Assembly: GCA_903837595.1 (NCBI GenBank)
Contig: CAILVI010000289.1
Location: 1 to 40,938, forward strand
Length of the DNA stretch: 40,938 bases
Origin: an uncultured Thiodictyon sp.
GTDB taxonomy: Bacteria > Pseudomonadota > Gammaproteobacteria > Chromatiales > Chromatiaceae
Direction: 5' to 3'
Positions 33,305-40,938 of this stretch are shown here, in pieces. The notes under the pieces are model-generated. The model was not told where the DNA came from, ran no database searches, and worked only from the letters and a program-made list of their open reading frames with translations. A program made the position numbers and the translations under genes. Within the stretch, counting starts at the first letter, position 1; every line of letters starts with the position of its first letter.

Positions 33305-35908
33305 ATGACCACCAGTGCCGAGCTCCGCGCCAGCTTTATCGATTATTTCGCCCAACGGGAGCATCAACGGGTCGCCTCCAGCCCCCTGATTCCCGCCAAT
33401 GACGCGACGCTCCTGTTCACCAACGCGGGCATGGTCCAGTTCAAGGACCTGTTTCTCGGTCGCGAGCGCCGCCCTTATCAGCGCGCAGTGACGTCGCAGC
33501 GCTGTGTGCGCGCCGGTGGCAAGCACAACGACTTGGAGAACGTGGGTTATACCGCCCGGCATCACACCTTTTTCGAGATGCTGGGTAACTTCAGCTTCGG
33601 CGACTATTTCAAGCGCGAGGCCATCGGCTTCGCCTGGGACTATCTGACCCGGGTGCTGGGCCTGCCGCCCGAGCGTCTGTGGGTGACGGTCTTCGTCGAG
33701 GACGACGAGGCGGCCGACATCTGGCTCAACGAGATGAAGGTCGACCCCAACCGCTTCTCGCGCTGCGGCGCCGCGGACAACTTCTGGTCGATGGGCGAGA
33801 CCGGCCCCTGCGGCCCCTGTTCTGAGATCTTCTACGACCACGGCCCGACGATCCCCGGTGGCCCGCCCGGCTCCCCGGACGCCGACGGCGACCGCTATGT
33901 GGAGATCTGGAACCTGGTCTTCATGCAGTTCAATCGCGCCGCGGACGGCACCCTGACCCCGCTGCCGCGCCCCTCGGTGGACACCGGCATGGGCCTGGAG
34001 CGACTGGCCGCGGTCATCCAGGGTGTACACAGTAACTACGACATCGATTTGTTCGTCAACCTGATCGACGCGGCCGCCGCGGTGACCGGGTGTACCGACC
34101 GCGCCGACAAGTCACTGCGGGTGATCGCCGACCACAGCCGTTCCACCGCCTTCCTGATCGCCGACGGCGTCACCCCCGGCAACGAGGGACGCGGCTATGT
34201 GTTGCGCCGCATTATGCGGCGCGCCATCCGCCACGGCTACCGCCTGGGGGCGAATGAACCCTTCTTCTACCGTCTGGTCGCCCCCCTGGTCGCCGAGATG
34301 GGGCATGCCTATCCGGAGCTGGCCGCCGCTGAGATCCAGATCGAGCGGGTGGTTCGGCTGGAGGAGGAGCGCTTTGCGGAGACCCTGGCCAACGGGATGG
34401 GCATCCTCGAGGGCGCCATCGCCGGGCTCACCGACGGGCGCATCCCCGGTGAGACGGTCTTCAAGCTCTATGACACCTACGGATTCCCCATTGATCTGAC
34501 GGCCGATATCGCCCGCGAGCGCGGCCTGACCGTCGATCATGAGGGTTTCGAGCGCGCCATGGCCGAGCAGAAGGGGCGCGCCCGCGCCGCGAGTCAGTTC
34601 GGCGTCGGCCAGGATGTCGCCATCGACTTCCAGGGCCAGGCCGAGTTCTGCGGCTACGACCACCTGAGTGAGCGTGCCACCGTGGTTGCGATCTACCACA
34701 GCGGCCAGTCCTGCGACGCGCTGGACGAGGACCAGGACGGGCTCGTGATCCTCGACCTCACGCCCTTTTACGCCGAGTCCGGTGGGCAGTTGGGCGACCG
34801 TGGCACCCTCACCGGGGAGGCCGGCCAGTTCGCGGTGACCGATACCCAGAAGAAGGGGGAGGGGGTCATCTGCCATCTGGGGCGGGTCGTCAACGGACAG
34901 CTGCGGGTCGGTGACAGTGTGGCGGCGGCGGTCGATGCCGAGCGGCGCACGGCTACCGCGCTCAACCACTCGGCCACCCATCTGCTGCACGCCGCGCTGC
35001 GCCAGGTGCTGGGCGAGCATGTCCAGCAGAAGGGCTCACAGGTCGGCGCCGAGCGGCTGCGTTTCGATTTTTCACACTTCGAGCCGGTGTCGCGTGAACA
35101 ATTGATCACGATCGAGCGGCTGGTGAATCGCGAGATCCGGCACAATCATATGGTTGAGACCCGTATCATGAGCCTGGAGGACGCCAAGGCCACCGGTGCC
35201 ATGGCCCTGTTCGGTGAGAAGTACGGTGATCAGGTGCGCCTCCTGCGCATGGGCGACTTCTCGACCGAGCTGTGCGGCGGCACCCATGTGAAGGCCGTCG
35301 GCGACATCGGGTTCTGCAAGATCGTCGCCGAGGGTGGTATCGCCTCCGGGGTGCGCCGGATCGAGGCCGTGACCGGGGCCAATGCGCTCGACTGGGTGCA
35401 GGCCGACGAGGAGCGGGTGCTGCGTCTGGCCGCTGTTCTCAAGGGCGGACGCGAAGACCTGGACGAGCGGGTCACGAGTCTCCTGGAGCGCAGTCGGACG
35501 CTGGAGAAGGAGCTCGATCAGATCAAGTCACGCCTGGCCAGTTCGGCCGGCAAGGACCTGGTGTCCCAGGCGGTGGAGGTGTGCGGGGTGAAGGTCCTGG
35601 CCGCGCGCCTTGACGGGGTCGACCCCAAGGCGCTGCGCGACACCCTGGACCAGATCAAGGATAGCCTCGGCTCCGCGGTGGTACTCCTGGCCGCCGTGGC
35701 GGACGGCAAGGTTAGCCTGGTAGCCGGTGTCACCAAGGACCTGACCGCGCGGCTCAAGGCCGGGGACCTGATCCGCGAGGCCGCCGCCTTAGTCGGCGGC
35801 AAGGGCGGGGGTCGACCAGACATGGCCCAGGCCGGCGGCAATGATCCGGACCGGCTGCCAGCCGCCCTGGCGTTTGTTGAGGGGTGGGTTAGGCAGGGGT
35901 TGGCTTGA
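33305..35908 (+). CDS. alaS: Alanyl-tRNA synthetase
   Basis: Charges tRNA-Ala; 867 residues, normal length. The ATG at 33305 precedes [20 protein letters not shown]. The catalytic core carries [20 protein letters not shown] and [19 protein letters not shown]. The editing domain has the zinc-type motif [12 protein letters not shown] and later [13 protein letters not shown], and the C-Ala domain ends with [15 protein letters not shown]. An in-frame TTG 12 bases upstream is less likely. Classic position between recX and lysC/csrA. Confidence 0.99.
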   Translation: MTTSAELRASFIDYFAQREHQRVASSPLIPANDATLLFTNAGMVQFKDLFLGRERRPYQRAVTSQRCVRAGGKHNDLENVGYTARHHTFFEMLGNFSFGDYFKREAIGFAWDYLTRVLGLPPERLWVTVFVEDDEAADIWLNEMKVDPNRFSRCGAADNFWSMGETGPCGPCSEIFYDHGPTIPGGPPGSPDADGDRYVEIWNLVFMQFNRAADGTLTPLPRPSVDTGMGLERLAAVIQGVHSNYDIDLFVNLIDAAAAVTGCTDRADKSLRVIADHSRSTAFLIADGVTPGNEGRGYVLRRIMRRAIRHGYRLGANEPFFYRLVAPLVAEMGHAYPELAAAEIQIERVVRLEEERFAETLANGMGILEGAIAGLTDGRIPGETVFKLYDTYGFPIDLTADIARERGLTVDHEGFERAMAEQKGRARAASQFGVGQDVAIDFQGQAEFCGYDHLSERATVVAIYHSGQSCDALDEDQDGLVILDLTPFYAESGGQLGDRGTLTGEAGQFAVTDTQKKGEGVICHLGRVVNGQLRVGDSVAAAVDAERRTATALNHSATHLLHAALRQVLGEHVQQKGSQVGAERLRFDFSHFEPVSREQLITIERLVNREIRHNHMVETRIMSLEDAKATGAMALFGEKYGDQVRLLRMGDFSTELCGGTHVKAVGDIGFCKIVAEGGIASGVRRIEAVTGANALDWVQADEERVLRLAAVLKGGREDLDERVTSLLERSRTLEKELDQIKSRLASSAGKDLVSQAVEVCGVKVLAARLDGVDPKALRDTLDQIKDSLGSAVVLLAAVADGKVSLVAGVTKDLTARLKAGDLIREAAALVGGKGGGRPDMAQAGGNDPDRLPAALAFVEGWVRQGLA

Positions 35909-35909
35909 C

Positions 35910-35953
35910 CCCAGGGCGTTGCCCTGGGCTGGTATGTCACGCCCCTTCGGGGC
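35910..35953. repeat. Twin hairpins after alaS (common interspersed motif)
   Basis: CCCAGGGC-GTT-GCCCTGGG (35910-35928) and GCCCC-TTC-GGGGC (35941-35953) lie between alaS and lysC. I recall this paired motif as a recurring element in diverse bacterial genomes. A degenerate single-hairpin relative (CCCCAGGCGTTACCCTTGGGG) occurs at 38509-38529 before the AmpG-like gene. Confidence 0.7.
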
Positions 35954-35969
35954 TTAGCTAGAGATTTCG

Positions 35970-37196
35970 ATGGCATTGATCGTACAGAAATATGGCGGCA
36001 CCTCAGTCGCCAACACCGAGCGCATCCGCGCCGTCGCGCAGCGCGTCAAGCGGGGCCGCGATCAGGGTCATCAGGTGGTGGTGGTGCTCTCCGCCATGTC
36101 CGGGGAGACTGATCGGCTGATCGGGCTCGCCAAGCAGGTCCAGGAGCGCCCCCTGCCGCGGGAGCTGGACGTACTGCTGTCCACCGGCGAGCAGGTGACC
36201 ATCGCGCTGCTGGCCATGGCCTTGGATGCGATCGGCTGCCCGGCCCGCTCCTACACCGGTGGCCAGGTCCACATCCTGACCGACAGTGCCCACAACAAGG
36301 CGCGCATCCACGATATCGACGCCGCTCGCGTGCGCGCCGACCTGGACGCCGGCCGCGTGGTGGTCATCGCCGGTTTCCAGGGGGTCGACGCGCAGGGCAA
36401 CATTACGACGCTCGGGCGCGGCGGTTCAGACACCTCCGCGGTGGCCGTGGCCGCCGCGCTAAAGGCCGACGAGTGCCAGATCTACACCGACGTGGACGGG
36501 GTCTATACCACCGACCCGCGGGTGGAGCCCAAGGCGCGCAAGCTCGATCGCATCACCTTCGAGGAGATGCTGGAGATGGCCAGCCTGGGTTCCAAGGTCC
36601 TGCAGATCCGTTCGGTGGAGTTTGCCGGCAAATACAAAGTTCCATTACGCGTGCTCTCCAGCTTTGACGAGGGCGCGGGCACACTGATTACATTCGAGGA
36701 AGACACCGTGGAAGACGCCCAGATCGCCGGCATCGCCTTCAGCCGCGACGAGGCCAAACTGACTGTGTTGGGGGTGCCGGATCAGCCCGGCGTCGCCCAC
36801 AAGATCCTGGGGCCGATCGCCGCGGCCAACATCGAAGTGGATATGATCGTCCAGAATATTGCCCCGGACGAGACGACCACTGATTTCACCTTCACCGTCC
36901 ACCGCAACGACTATGAGCGTGCCCTGGAGATCCTTCAGTCGGCTGCCGCGGGGCTCGCGGCGCGGCAGGTGCTGGGTGATGCGCATATCGTCAAGATTTC
37001 CTTGGTGGGCGTGGGCATGCGTAACCACGCCGGGATCGCCAGCCAGATGTTTGCCGCGCTGGCCCGCGAGGGGATCAACATCCGGATGATCTCCACCTCG
37101 GAGATCAAGATCTCCGTGGTAGTGGATGAAAAATACCTGGAACTCGGGGTGCGCGCGCTGCACGACGCCTTCGGGCTCGACCGCGCACCGGCCTGA
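35970..37196 (+). CDS. lysC: Aspartokinase (monofunctional)
   Basis: Phosphorylates aspartate in the first step to lysine, methionine and threonine. The 408-residue chain starts MALIVQKYGGTSVANTERIR (catalytic KYGGTS) and has GFQGVDAQGNITTLGRGGSD and YTDVDGVYTTDPR in the kinase domain, then two ACT domains (about 265-330 and 345-405) that bind feedback inhibitors. The internal ATG/GTG typical of the overlapping beta subunit is not clearly marked. No lysine riboswitch is seen in the 61-base gap before it. Confidence 0.97.
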   Translation: MALIVQKYGGTSVANTERIRAVAQRVKRGRDQGHQVVVVLSAMSGETDRLIGLAKQVQERPLPRELDVLLSTGEQVTIALLAMALDAIGCPARSYTGGQVHILTDSAHNKARIHDIDAARVRADLDAGRVVVIAGFQGVDAQGNITTLGRGGSDTSAVAVAAALKADECQIYTDVDGVYTTDPRVEPKARKLDRITFEEMLEMASLGSKVLQIRSVEFAGKYKVPLRVLSSFDEGAGTLITFEEDTVEDAQIAGIAFSRDEAKLTVLGVPDQPGVAHKILGPIAAANIEVDMIVQNIAPDETTTDFTFTVHRNDYERALEILQSAAAGLAARQVLGDAHIVKISLVGVGMRNHAGIASQMFAALAREGINIRMISTSEIKISVVVDEKYLELGVRALHDAFGLDRAPA

Positions 37197-37259
37197 ACCG
37201 ACGCACGGGACCTGGTGTCGGGTTTTGTCGGACATTTTGTCAGAAAACTCAAGAAATGC

Positions 37260-37289
37260 TTGGGTCTTTACCCGAGCTATTGCTAAGAT
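37260..37289 (+). promoter_or_regulatory. Candidate csrA promoter
   Basis: TTGGGT (37260-37265) and an extended -10 TGC-TAAGAT (37281-37289), 18 bases apart, lie 136 bases before csrA. A GGGGG/CCCCC hairpin (37296-37314, TGGGGG-N7-CCCCCA) follows at once and would be the 5' end of the transcript or the end of lysC. Confidence 0.45.
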
Positions 37290-37424
37290 CCCGGTTGGGG
37301 GTAGTTCGCCCCCAGCTTGGTCTGGGTGTGGTTTCGCTCACATGATCTGGCGCTGGATTGCGCTGCGGTGATGCCGGGCGGGCCACTTAAGTCGGAAAAA
37401 AGGAACGGAAGGGAGAAAGCAGCA

Positions 37425-37640
37425 ATGTTGATCTTGACTCGCCGAGTAGGTGAGACCCTTATGATCGGTGACGAGGTCACCGTTACTGTCCTTGGGGTCA
37501 AGGGCAACCAAGTCCGCATCGGCGTGAACGCCCCCCGGGACGTTGCCGTGCATCGTGAGGAAATTTACGAGCGCATTAAGCGCGAGCAGGCCGAGGCCCA
37601 CGGGGCCGATGCCGATGGCCAGGAAGCCGAGCCCGAGTAA
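37425..37640 (+). CDS. csrA: Carbon storage regulator CsrA
   Basis: A 71-residue RNA-binding dimer that represses translation at GGA sites. [40 protein letters not shown] and [13 protein letters not shown] are the family consensus, including R44-type RNA-contact arginines. The ATG at 37425 has GGGAG 10 bases upstream; an upstream frame from 37317 is spurious. The leader holds four GGA motifs in 22 bases over the ribosome site, suggesting autoregulation. The tRNA-Ser gene follows, a standard gammaproteobacterial order. Confidence 0.98.
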   Translation: MLILTRRVGETLMIGDEVTVTVLGVKGNQVRIGVNAPRDVAVHREEIYERIKREQAEAHGADADGQEAEPE

Positions 37641-37670
37641 CTGGCCAGCAGGGCGCGTCCGCGCTACAAT

Positions 37671-37699
37671 GCCGGACTCGTGACGTTAACGAGTCCGGC
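37671..37699 (+). terminator. csrA terminator hairpin
   Basis: GCCGGACTCGT-GACGTTA-ACGAGTCCGGC is a perfect 11-bp stem 30 bases after the csrA stop, followed by TTGTT. Confidence 0.75.
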
Positions 37700-37772
37700 T
37701 TGTTAGCTGAACAACACCAGAGATTGGCCCAAGTCAGTCTGTCGGGTGGGACGTAGCGGCTGCTGCGCGTGT

Positions 37773-37803
37773 TTGCGCTGCCCGAGTTCCAAGGGCCTAT
37801 GTG
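37773..37803 (+). promoter_or_regulatory. Candidate tRNA-Ser promoter
   Basis: TTGCGC (37773-37778) and TATGTG (37798-37803) with 18-19 bases between, followed by a GC-rich discriminator (CCC), lie 21 bases before the tRNA. Weak match. Confidence 0.35.
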
Positions 37804-37824
37804 CCCTTCGCGATTTTATTTCCC

Positions 37825-37915
37825 GGAGAGATGGCCGAGCGGCTGAAGGCGCTCCCCTGCTAAGGGAGTATGGGTCAAAAGCCCATCGAGGGTTCGAATC
37901 CCTCTCTCTCCGCCA
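37825..37915 (+). tRNA. tRNA-Ser (anticodon GCT)
   Basis: The acceptor stem GGAGAGA pairs with TCTCTCC, the discriminator is G and CCA is encoded. The anticodon GCT (37859-37861) sits in the loop of CTCCC-CTGCTAA-GGGAG. A long variable arm (TATGGG..CCCAT) is typical of class II serine tRNA, and GGTTCGAATCC forms the T arm. It reads AGC/AGU codons. Confidence 0.98.
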
Positions 37916-38074
37916 ATTCCCTAAAAGAACCACTTTATGCATCAGTCGCTTGACTCGTGCTCGCAGAGTGGGTCCGCGGTCTAGTCCCCCCTTTATGCAT
38001 CTGCAAGGCCCCGACTTCGGCTCAACCAGCCAGCGGACGGTCGCCTTTTCGCGTGCCCTGGGCGTCTATACGCC

Positions 38075-38353
38075 TCAAATCTGCGCCTCGCCCGCCTTTT
38101 CCCTGAGTGCCATCACGCGGACCTTTTCTTCAAGGCGCTTGCGCTCGAAAAATAGCCCTGGCCAACTGTCGTCAGCAGACGACGGCAAAAGCCAGATGGC
38201 GACCGCGTTGACGATGAAGGCCAAGATGAAGCCTGTCACCAGTATCTGATCGGCCGCTGCATCAGGCGCACCGTGCTGGGTCAGCGTCCAGGCCAGGGCG
38301 CTCAGACACAGCAGGTTTAACAGGACGCCGATCACTCTCAGCGGTTTCTTCAT
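38075..38353 (-). CDS. Small membrane protein of unknown function
   Basis: A 92-residue protein with two hydrophobic helices (about 7-25, VIGVLLNLLCLSALAWTLT, and 37-56, ILVTGFILAFIVNAVAIWLL) and a charged tail (FERKRLEEKVRVMALREKAG). No family recognised; the ribosome site is weak. It stands alone between the tRNA and the transporter gene, on the opposite strand. Confidence 0.65.
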   Translation of the reverse strand: MKKPLRVIGVLLNLLCLSALAWTLTQHGAPDAAADQILVTGFILAFIVNAVAIWLLPSSADDSWPGLFFERKRLEEKVRVMALREKAGEAQI

Positions 38354-38546
38354 GGGCTATTTCTCGCTCGGTTGTCCGGCGGAACCTAGGCCCGAAGCGG
38401 TGCGCGTGTCAAGCGGAGATGATCAGCGGTCGGTGCGTCCAGCCGCTTGACGTCGAGGGCTACCCCATTTCACGGTTGCAACCCTGTATCATGAATCGGA
38501 AGATTCAGCCCCAGGCGTTACCCTTGGGGTAGACCGAGAGGTTGCC

Positions 38547-40040
38547 ATGGCCAAGCCCCCGCTACCCGACACCGCCGGCCACGCTGCGCCGCTACCCGCC
38601 ATCCCTGGAGGCGATCCCCGCTGGTGGGTCTTCTCGACCTATTTCGCCCAGGGTTTTCCGTACATGGTGGTGCGAGCCATGTCGTCGGTGTTTTTTACCG
38701 ACGTCGGGATGTCCGAGCGCGCCTTGGGCTATCTCAACTTTCTCGGGCTGCCCTGGAACCTGAAATTCCTGTGGGCGCCGCTGGTGGACATCTATTCCAC
38801 CCGGCGGACCTGGATGATCCTGGTTCAGGCGCTCCTGACCCTATTGACCGCGCTGCTGGCCGTGCTGTGCCTGGGCCGCGGGATCGACCAGATCGCGGGG
38901 GTGCCGGACGCACTCTTGGTCGGCATCTTCGTTGCCATGGCCTTCCTCGCGGCGACCAATGATGTCGCCATCGACGGCTATTACATGGAGGGTATCGCCG
39001 ATCCCAAGGAGCAGGCCGGTTATACCGGCTTCCGCGTCATGGCCTACCGGGTGGCCATGATCATGGCGCGCTTCGGGATCATCCTGGCGGTGGCCCAGAT
39101 CGCCAAGAACGCCTTCGAGGGCAACCTGTATGCTGCCTGGGGCTGCGGTTTTGCGGCCGGTGCCCTGGTCATGGCGGTTCTCACCATCCTGCACTGGCTC
39201 AAACTCCCGCGTTACCAGCAGGCGCGCACCCGGGTCATCGGCGTGCGGGAGGCGGCAGGTGACTTCTTGAGCTCCTTCGCTGACTATCTGGGGGTTTCGC
39301 GCCGTCGCTCGGTGATCGCCCTGGCCAGTGCCCCGGCGCTCGGCCTAGTCTTGAGTGGCGTCCTCTTGGGCGCTGGTGTTCCGGCCATCCAGGCGGTGAC
39401 CTATGGTTTTGCCTTCATGCTGCTCACGCTGCTCGCCCAGGCCCGGCCGGCCGTGGCGCTGAGCCTCGCCTTCATCATGTTCTACAAGATCGGGGACGAG
39501 ATCATCTTCTCGATGGGGACCCCGTTCCTCAAGCGTTTTCTTTTGGTGGATAACACCCAGTTAGCCTGGATGAGCGGTCTCTTGGGGCTGATCGGGTCTA
39601 TCCTCGGGACCACCGTCGGGGGGCTGTGGATCAAACGCACGGGCCTGCGCCGCGCCGTCTGGCCGCTGACCCTATTGATGAACATCAATATCCTGGCCTA
39701 TGTCTGGCTGGCCTGGGAGCACCCGTTGGCGACCGAGCCGGTCGGGTTCCTGATCATCTGCGGCGTTTACTCCATCGAACAGATCGCTGCCGGTCTGGGT
39801 AATGCCGTGTTGATCGTGTACATCCTGCGGACCTGCAACCCCGCGTTCAAGGCCGGGCACTACGCCATCGGTTCGGCCTTCATGTCGGTCTTCTCGGCAC
39901 TCTTCGGCGGGATGGGCGGGGTCATCGTCGAGCGGGTCGGCTATCTCGGGCTCTTCAACATCGGCCTGTTGGCCACTATCCCCGCCATGGTCCTGTTGTT
40001 TTTCGTGCGCATCGAGGACGAACAGACCGCTGGCCGGTGA
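38547..40040 (+). CDS. AmpG-like MFS transporter
   Basis: A polytopic protein of 497 residues with about twelve to fourteen helices. Features of the PAT/AmpG branch of the major facilitator superfamily are FSTYFAQGFPYMVVRAMSSV near the start, LGLPWNLKFLWAPLVDIYST, AATNDVAIDGYYMEGIADPK and the GYTGFRVMAYRVAMIMARFG segment, plus YKIGDEIIFSMGTPFLKRFL. AmpG imports anhydromuropeptides from cell-wall turnover; whether this protein does so is uncertain because the family is broad and no ampD or beta-lactamase gene is nearby. Confidence 0.85.
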   Translation: MAKPPLPDTAGHAAPLPAIPGGDPRWWVFSTYFAQGFPYMVVRAMSSVFFTDVGMSERALGYLNFLGLPWNLKFLWAPLVDIYSTRRTWMILVQALLTLLTALLAVLCLGRGIDQIAGVPDALLVGIFVAMAFLAATNDVAIDGYYMEGIADPKEQAGYTGFRVMAYRVAMIMARFGIILAVAQIAKNAFEGNLYAAWGCGFAAGALVMAVLTILHWLKLPRYQQARTRVIGVREAAGDFLSSFADYLGVSRRRSVIALASAPALGLVLSGVLLGAGVPAIQAVTYGFAFMLLTLLAQARPAVALSLAFIMFYKIGDEIIFSMGTPFLKRFLLVDNTQLAWMSGLLGLIGSILGTTVGGLWIKRTGLRRAVWPLTLLMNINILAYVWLAWEHPLATEPVGFLIICGVYSIEQIAAGLGNAVLIVYILRTCNPAFKAGHYAIGSAFMSVFSALFGGMGGVIVERVGYLGLFNIGLLATIPAMVLLFFVRIEDEQTAGR

Positions 40041-40323
40041 ACTGCCTCAGAATCCCGGCCAAGTCGCCGCCGCGGCGGGCCCCGGGGTTGTCACCGTTCG
40101 CCCTACCCATCGCGCATGCTGAGGAAAAACCTCGCGGTCTTTGCGTCCCGGCTGATCATTTTCCGACACCGTCTCAGAAATTTCCGACAAGCTGCCGCTG
40201 CTGCCGCTGATGGCTCACCGGGGTCCCAGCGATCAAACTTAGGACTGTGAGGCCCCCCATGGGGTCTTGCAGCCATTGCGCAGCTACACCCTGTAAGGGG
40301 TCCACAAGAAATCGGAGGCAGTT
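40041..40323. other. Intergenic region without a supported gene
   Basis: It contains two short repeats of TTTCCGACA-like sequence (near 40160 and 40180) and a CCCCATGGGG palindrome (near 40257), but no credible promoter pair or open frame. Confidence 0.4.
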
Positions 40324-40800
40324 ATGAAGATCCAGAGCAAAACCGGTCTGGCCATTGCGGCTTTAATGCTGAGCACCAGCGCGTTCGCCTACAACACCGG
40401 CTATTATGTCCAAAGGCCCATTCAGGTGACGATTCCGGGGGGACCGACGACCAATTTTGGGCCCGTGGTCCCCGTGCTGACAACGACTGTGGAGCCAGGC
40501 AGTTATCTGATTACCGCGCGGATCGACGGCCAGTCGACCGCACCCAAGAGTGGCGCCCAGTGCTACTTCACATACGACTATGATGGTCATCAATATCAGG
40601 TGGGCACTCAATATTACGCGGTGAACACCTCGTCCGACTGGACGCGTCAAGTCAATGTCAGTGCGGTGGCGCTGAACCGGTTCACCGCTCCCTCAACGGC
40701 CCAGGTCTCTCTGATGTGTACGCATGGGTATCTCTTTTCCAACGCTTCGATCTTCGGCGGCGAGATGACCCTGACGCCGGTCGACGCGATTGGGCCCTGA
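40324..40800 (+). CDS. Small secreted protein of unknown function
   Basis: A 158-residue protein with a Sec signal peptide (MKIQSKTGLAIAALMLSTSA, cleavage after AFA) and a ribosome site GGAGG eight bases upstream of ATG. The mature part is rich in Thr, Tyr and Val with alternating strands (VEPGSYLITARIDGQST, CYFTYDYDGHQYQVGTQYY), as in a single beta-sandwich; two cysteines may pair. No family recognised. Confidence 0.72.
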   Translation: MKIQSKTGLAIAALMLSTSAFAYNTGYYVQRPIQVTIPGGPTTNFGPVVPVLTTTVEPGSYLITARIDGQSTAPKSGAQCYFTYDYDGHQYQVGTQYYAVNTSSDWTRQVNVSAVALNRFTAPSTAQVSLMCTHGYLFSNASIFGGEMTLTPVDAIGP

Positions 40801-40938
40801 ACTCGATCGGCCCATCGCAGGATGGCCAAAGCAGACCAGTGGCGGTCCAGACCTGAGTACAGGAAGGGCTTGATTATAATCAGCGGCCGCCTCGAGCTTC
40901 GTATTATGCCTTATTCCGGCGGTATCTATGAGACGGTA
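40801..40938. other. Right edge, no gene supported
   Basis: A TATAAT hexamer (40875-40880) within the palindromic TGATTATAATCA is a possible -10 box for a gene beyond the window. A short ATG-led frame at 40928 is cut off after four codons. Confidence 0.35.

Noticed and set aside
35909-35969. Lysine riboswitch before lysC
   Set aside because: Only 61 bases separate alaS and lysC, filled by two simple hairpins; this is too short for the known riboswitch.
37933-38001. Direct repeat CTTTATGCATC downstream of tRNA-Ser, as an attachment site of an integrated element
   Set aside because: Only 58 bases lie between the copies, neither matches the tRNA 3' end, and no integrase gene is near.

Overview
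The window looks like part of a GC-rich gammaproteobacterial chromosome, most likely a purple sulfur bacterium (Chromatiaceae) that makes gas vesicles. The evidence is the recA-recX-alaS-lysC-csrA-tRNA-Ser(GCT) order, a ubiK and comM/yifB block beside glnK-amtB, a gas-vesicle gvpA with a gvpF/L gene, and a YeiH-type putative sulfate exporter. The genus is an inference; no marker gene here fixes it.

Layout. 1-1.5 kb: end of an AaeXAB-like aromatic-acid efflux operon (cut by the window edge) and a lipoprotein. 1.9-3.5 kb: a membrane diguanylate cyclase with a C-terminal bacteriohemerythrin domain. 3.6-6.1 kb: a secreted MRJP/Yellow-type beta-propeller and a frameshifted formylglycine-generating-enzyme-like membrane protein. 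6.2-6.9 kb: a UPF0175/DUF3368 toxin-antitoxin pair whose toxin is also frameshifted near its end. 7.1-8.4 kb: homoserine dehydrogenase. 8.6-11.3 kb: TorF-type porin-glnK-amtB nitrogen operon with a sigma-54 promoter and an NtrC-like upstream site. 11.6-16.1 kb: ubiK, comM/yifB, an ABC-F ATPase and a DUF2939 protein. 16.2-18.2 kb: gvpA, a coiled-coil protein with 33-residue periodicity (GvpC-like) and gvpF/L, behind a second sigma-54-type promoter. 18.2-19.9 kb: PHB-depolymerase-family esterase and a ribbon-helix-helix regulator. 20-24.5 kb: GT-C glycosyltransferase, a yeiH-small membrane protein-uspA operon, a decayed copy of the glycosyltransferase gene and dense repeats. 24.5-31.5 kb: a Type III-like restriction-modification locus with an intact methyltransferase, a restriction gene broken by one in-frame TGA and carrying a 7-bp tandem repeat, and a Uma2-family nuclease gene. 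31.7-37.9 kb: the recA-to-tRNA-Ser housekeeping block. 38-40.9 kb: a small membrane protein, an AmpG-like transporter and a small secreted protein.

Themes. Several accessory genes (FGE-like protein, PIN toxin, restriction subunit) are each disabled or altered by a single event while still otherwise well preserved. At least five families of interspersed palindromes occur. One 69-bp family (three copies, each a multiple of three) has inserted in frame inside a coding sequence. All counts and alignments were done by eye; no searches were run.
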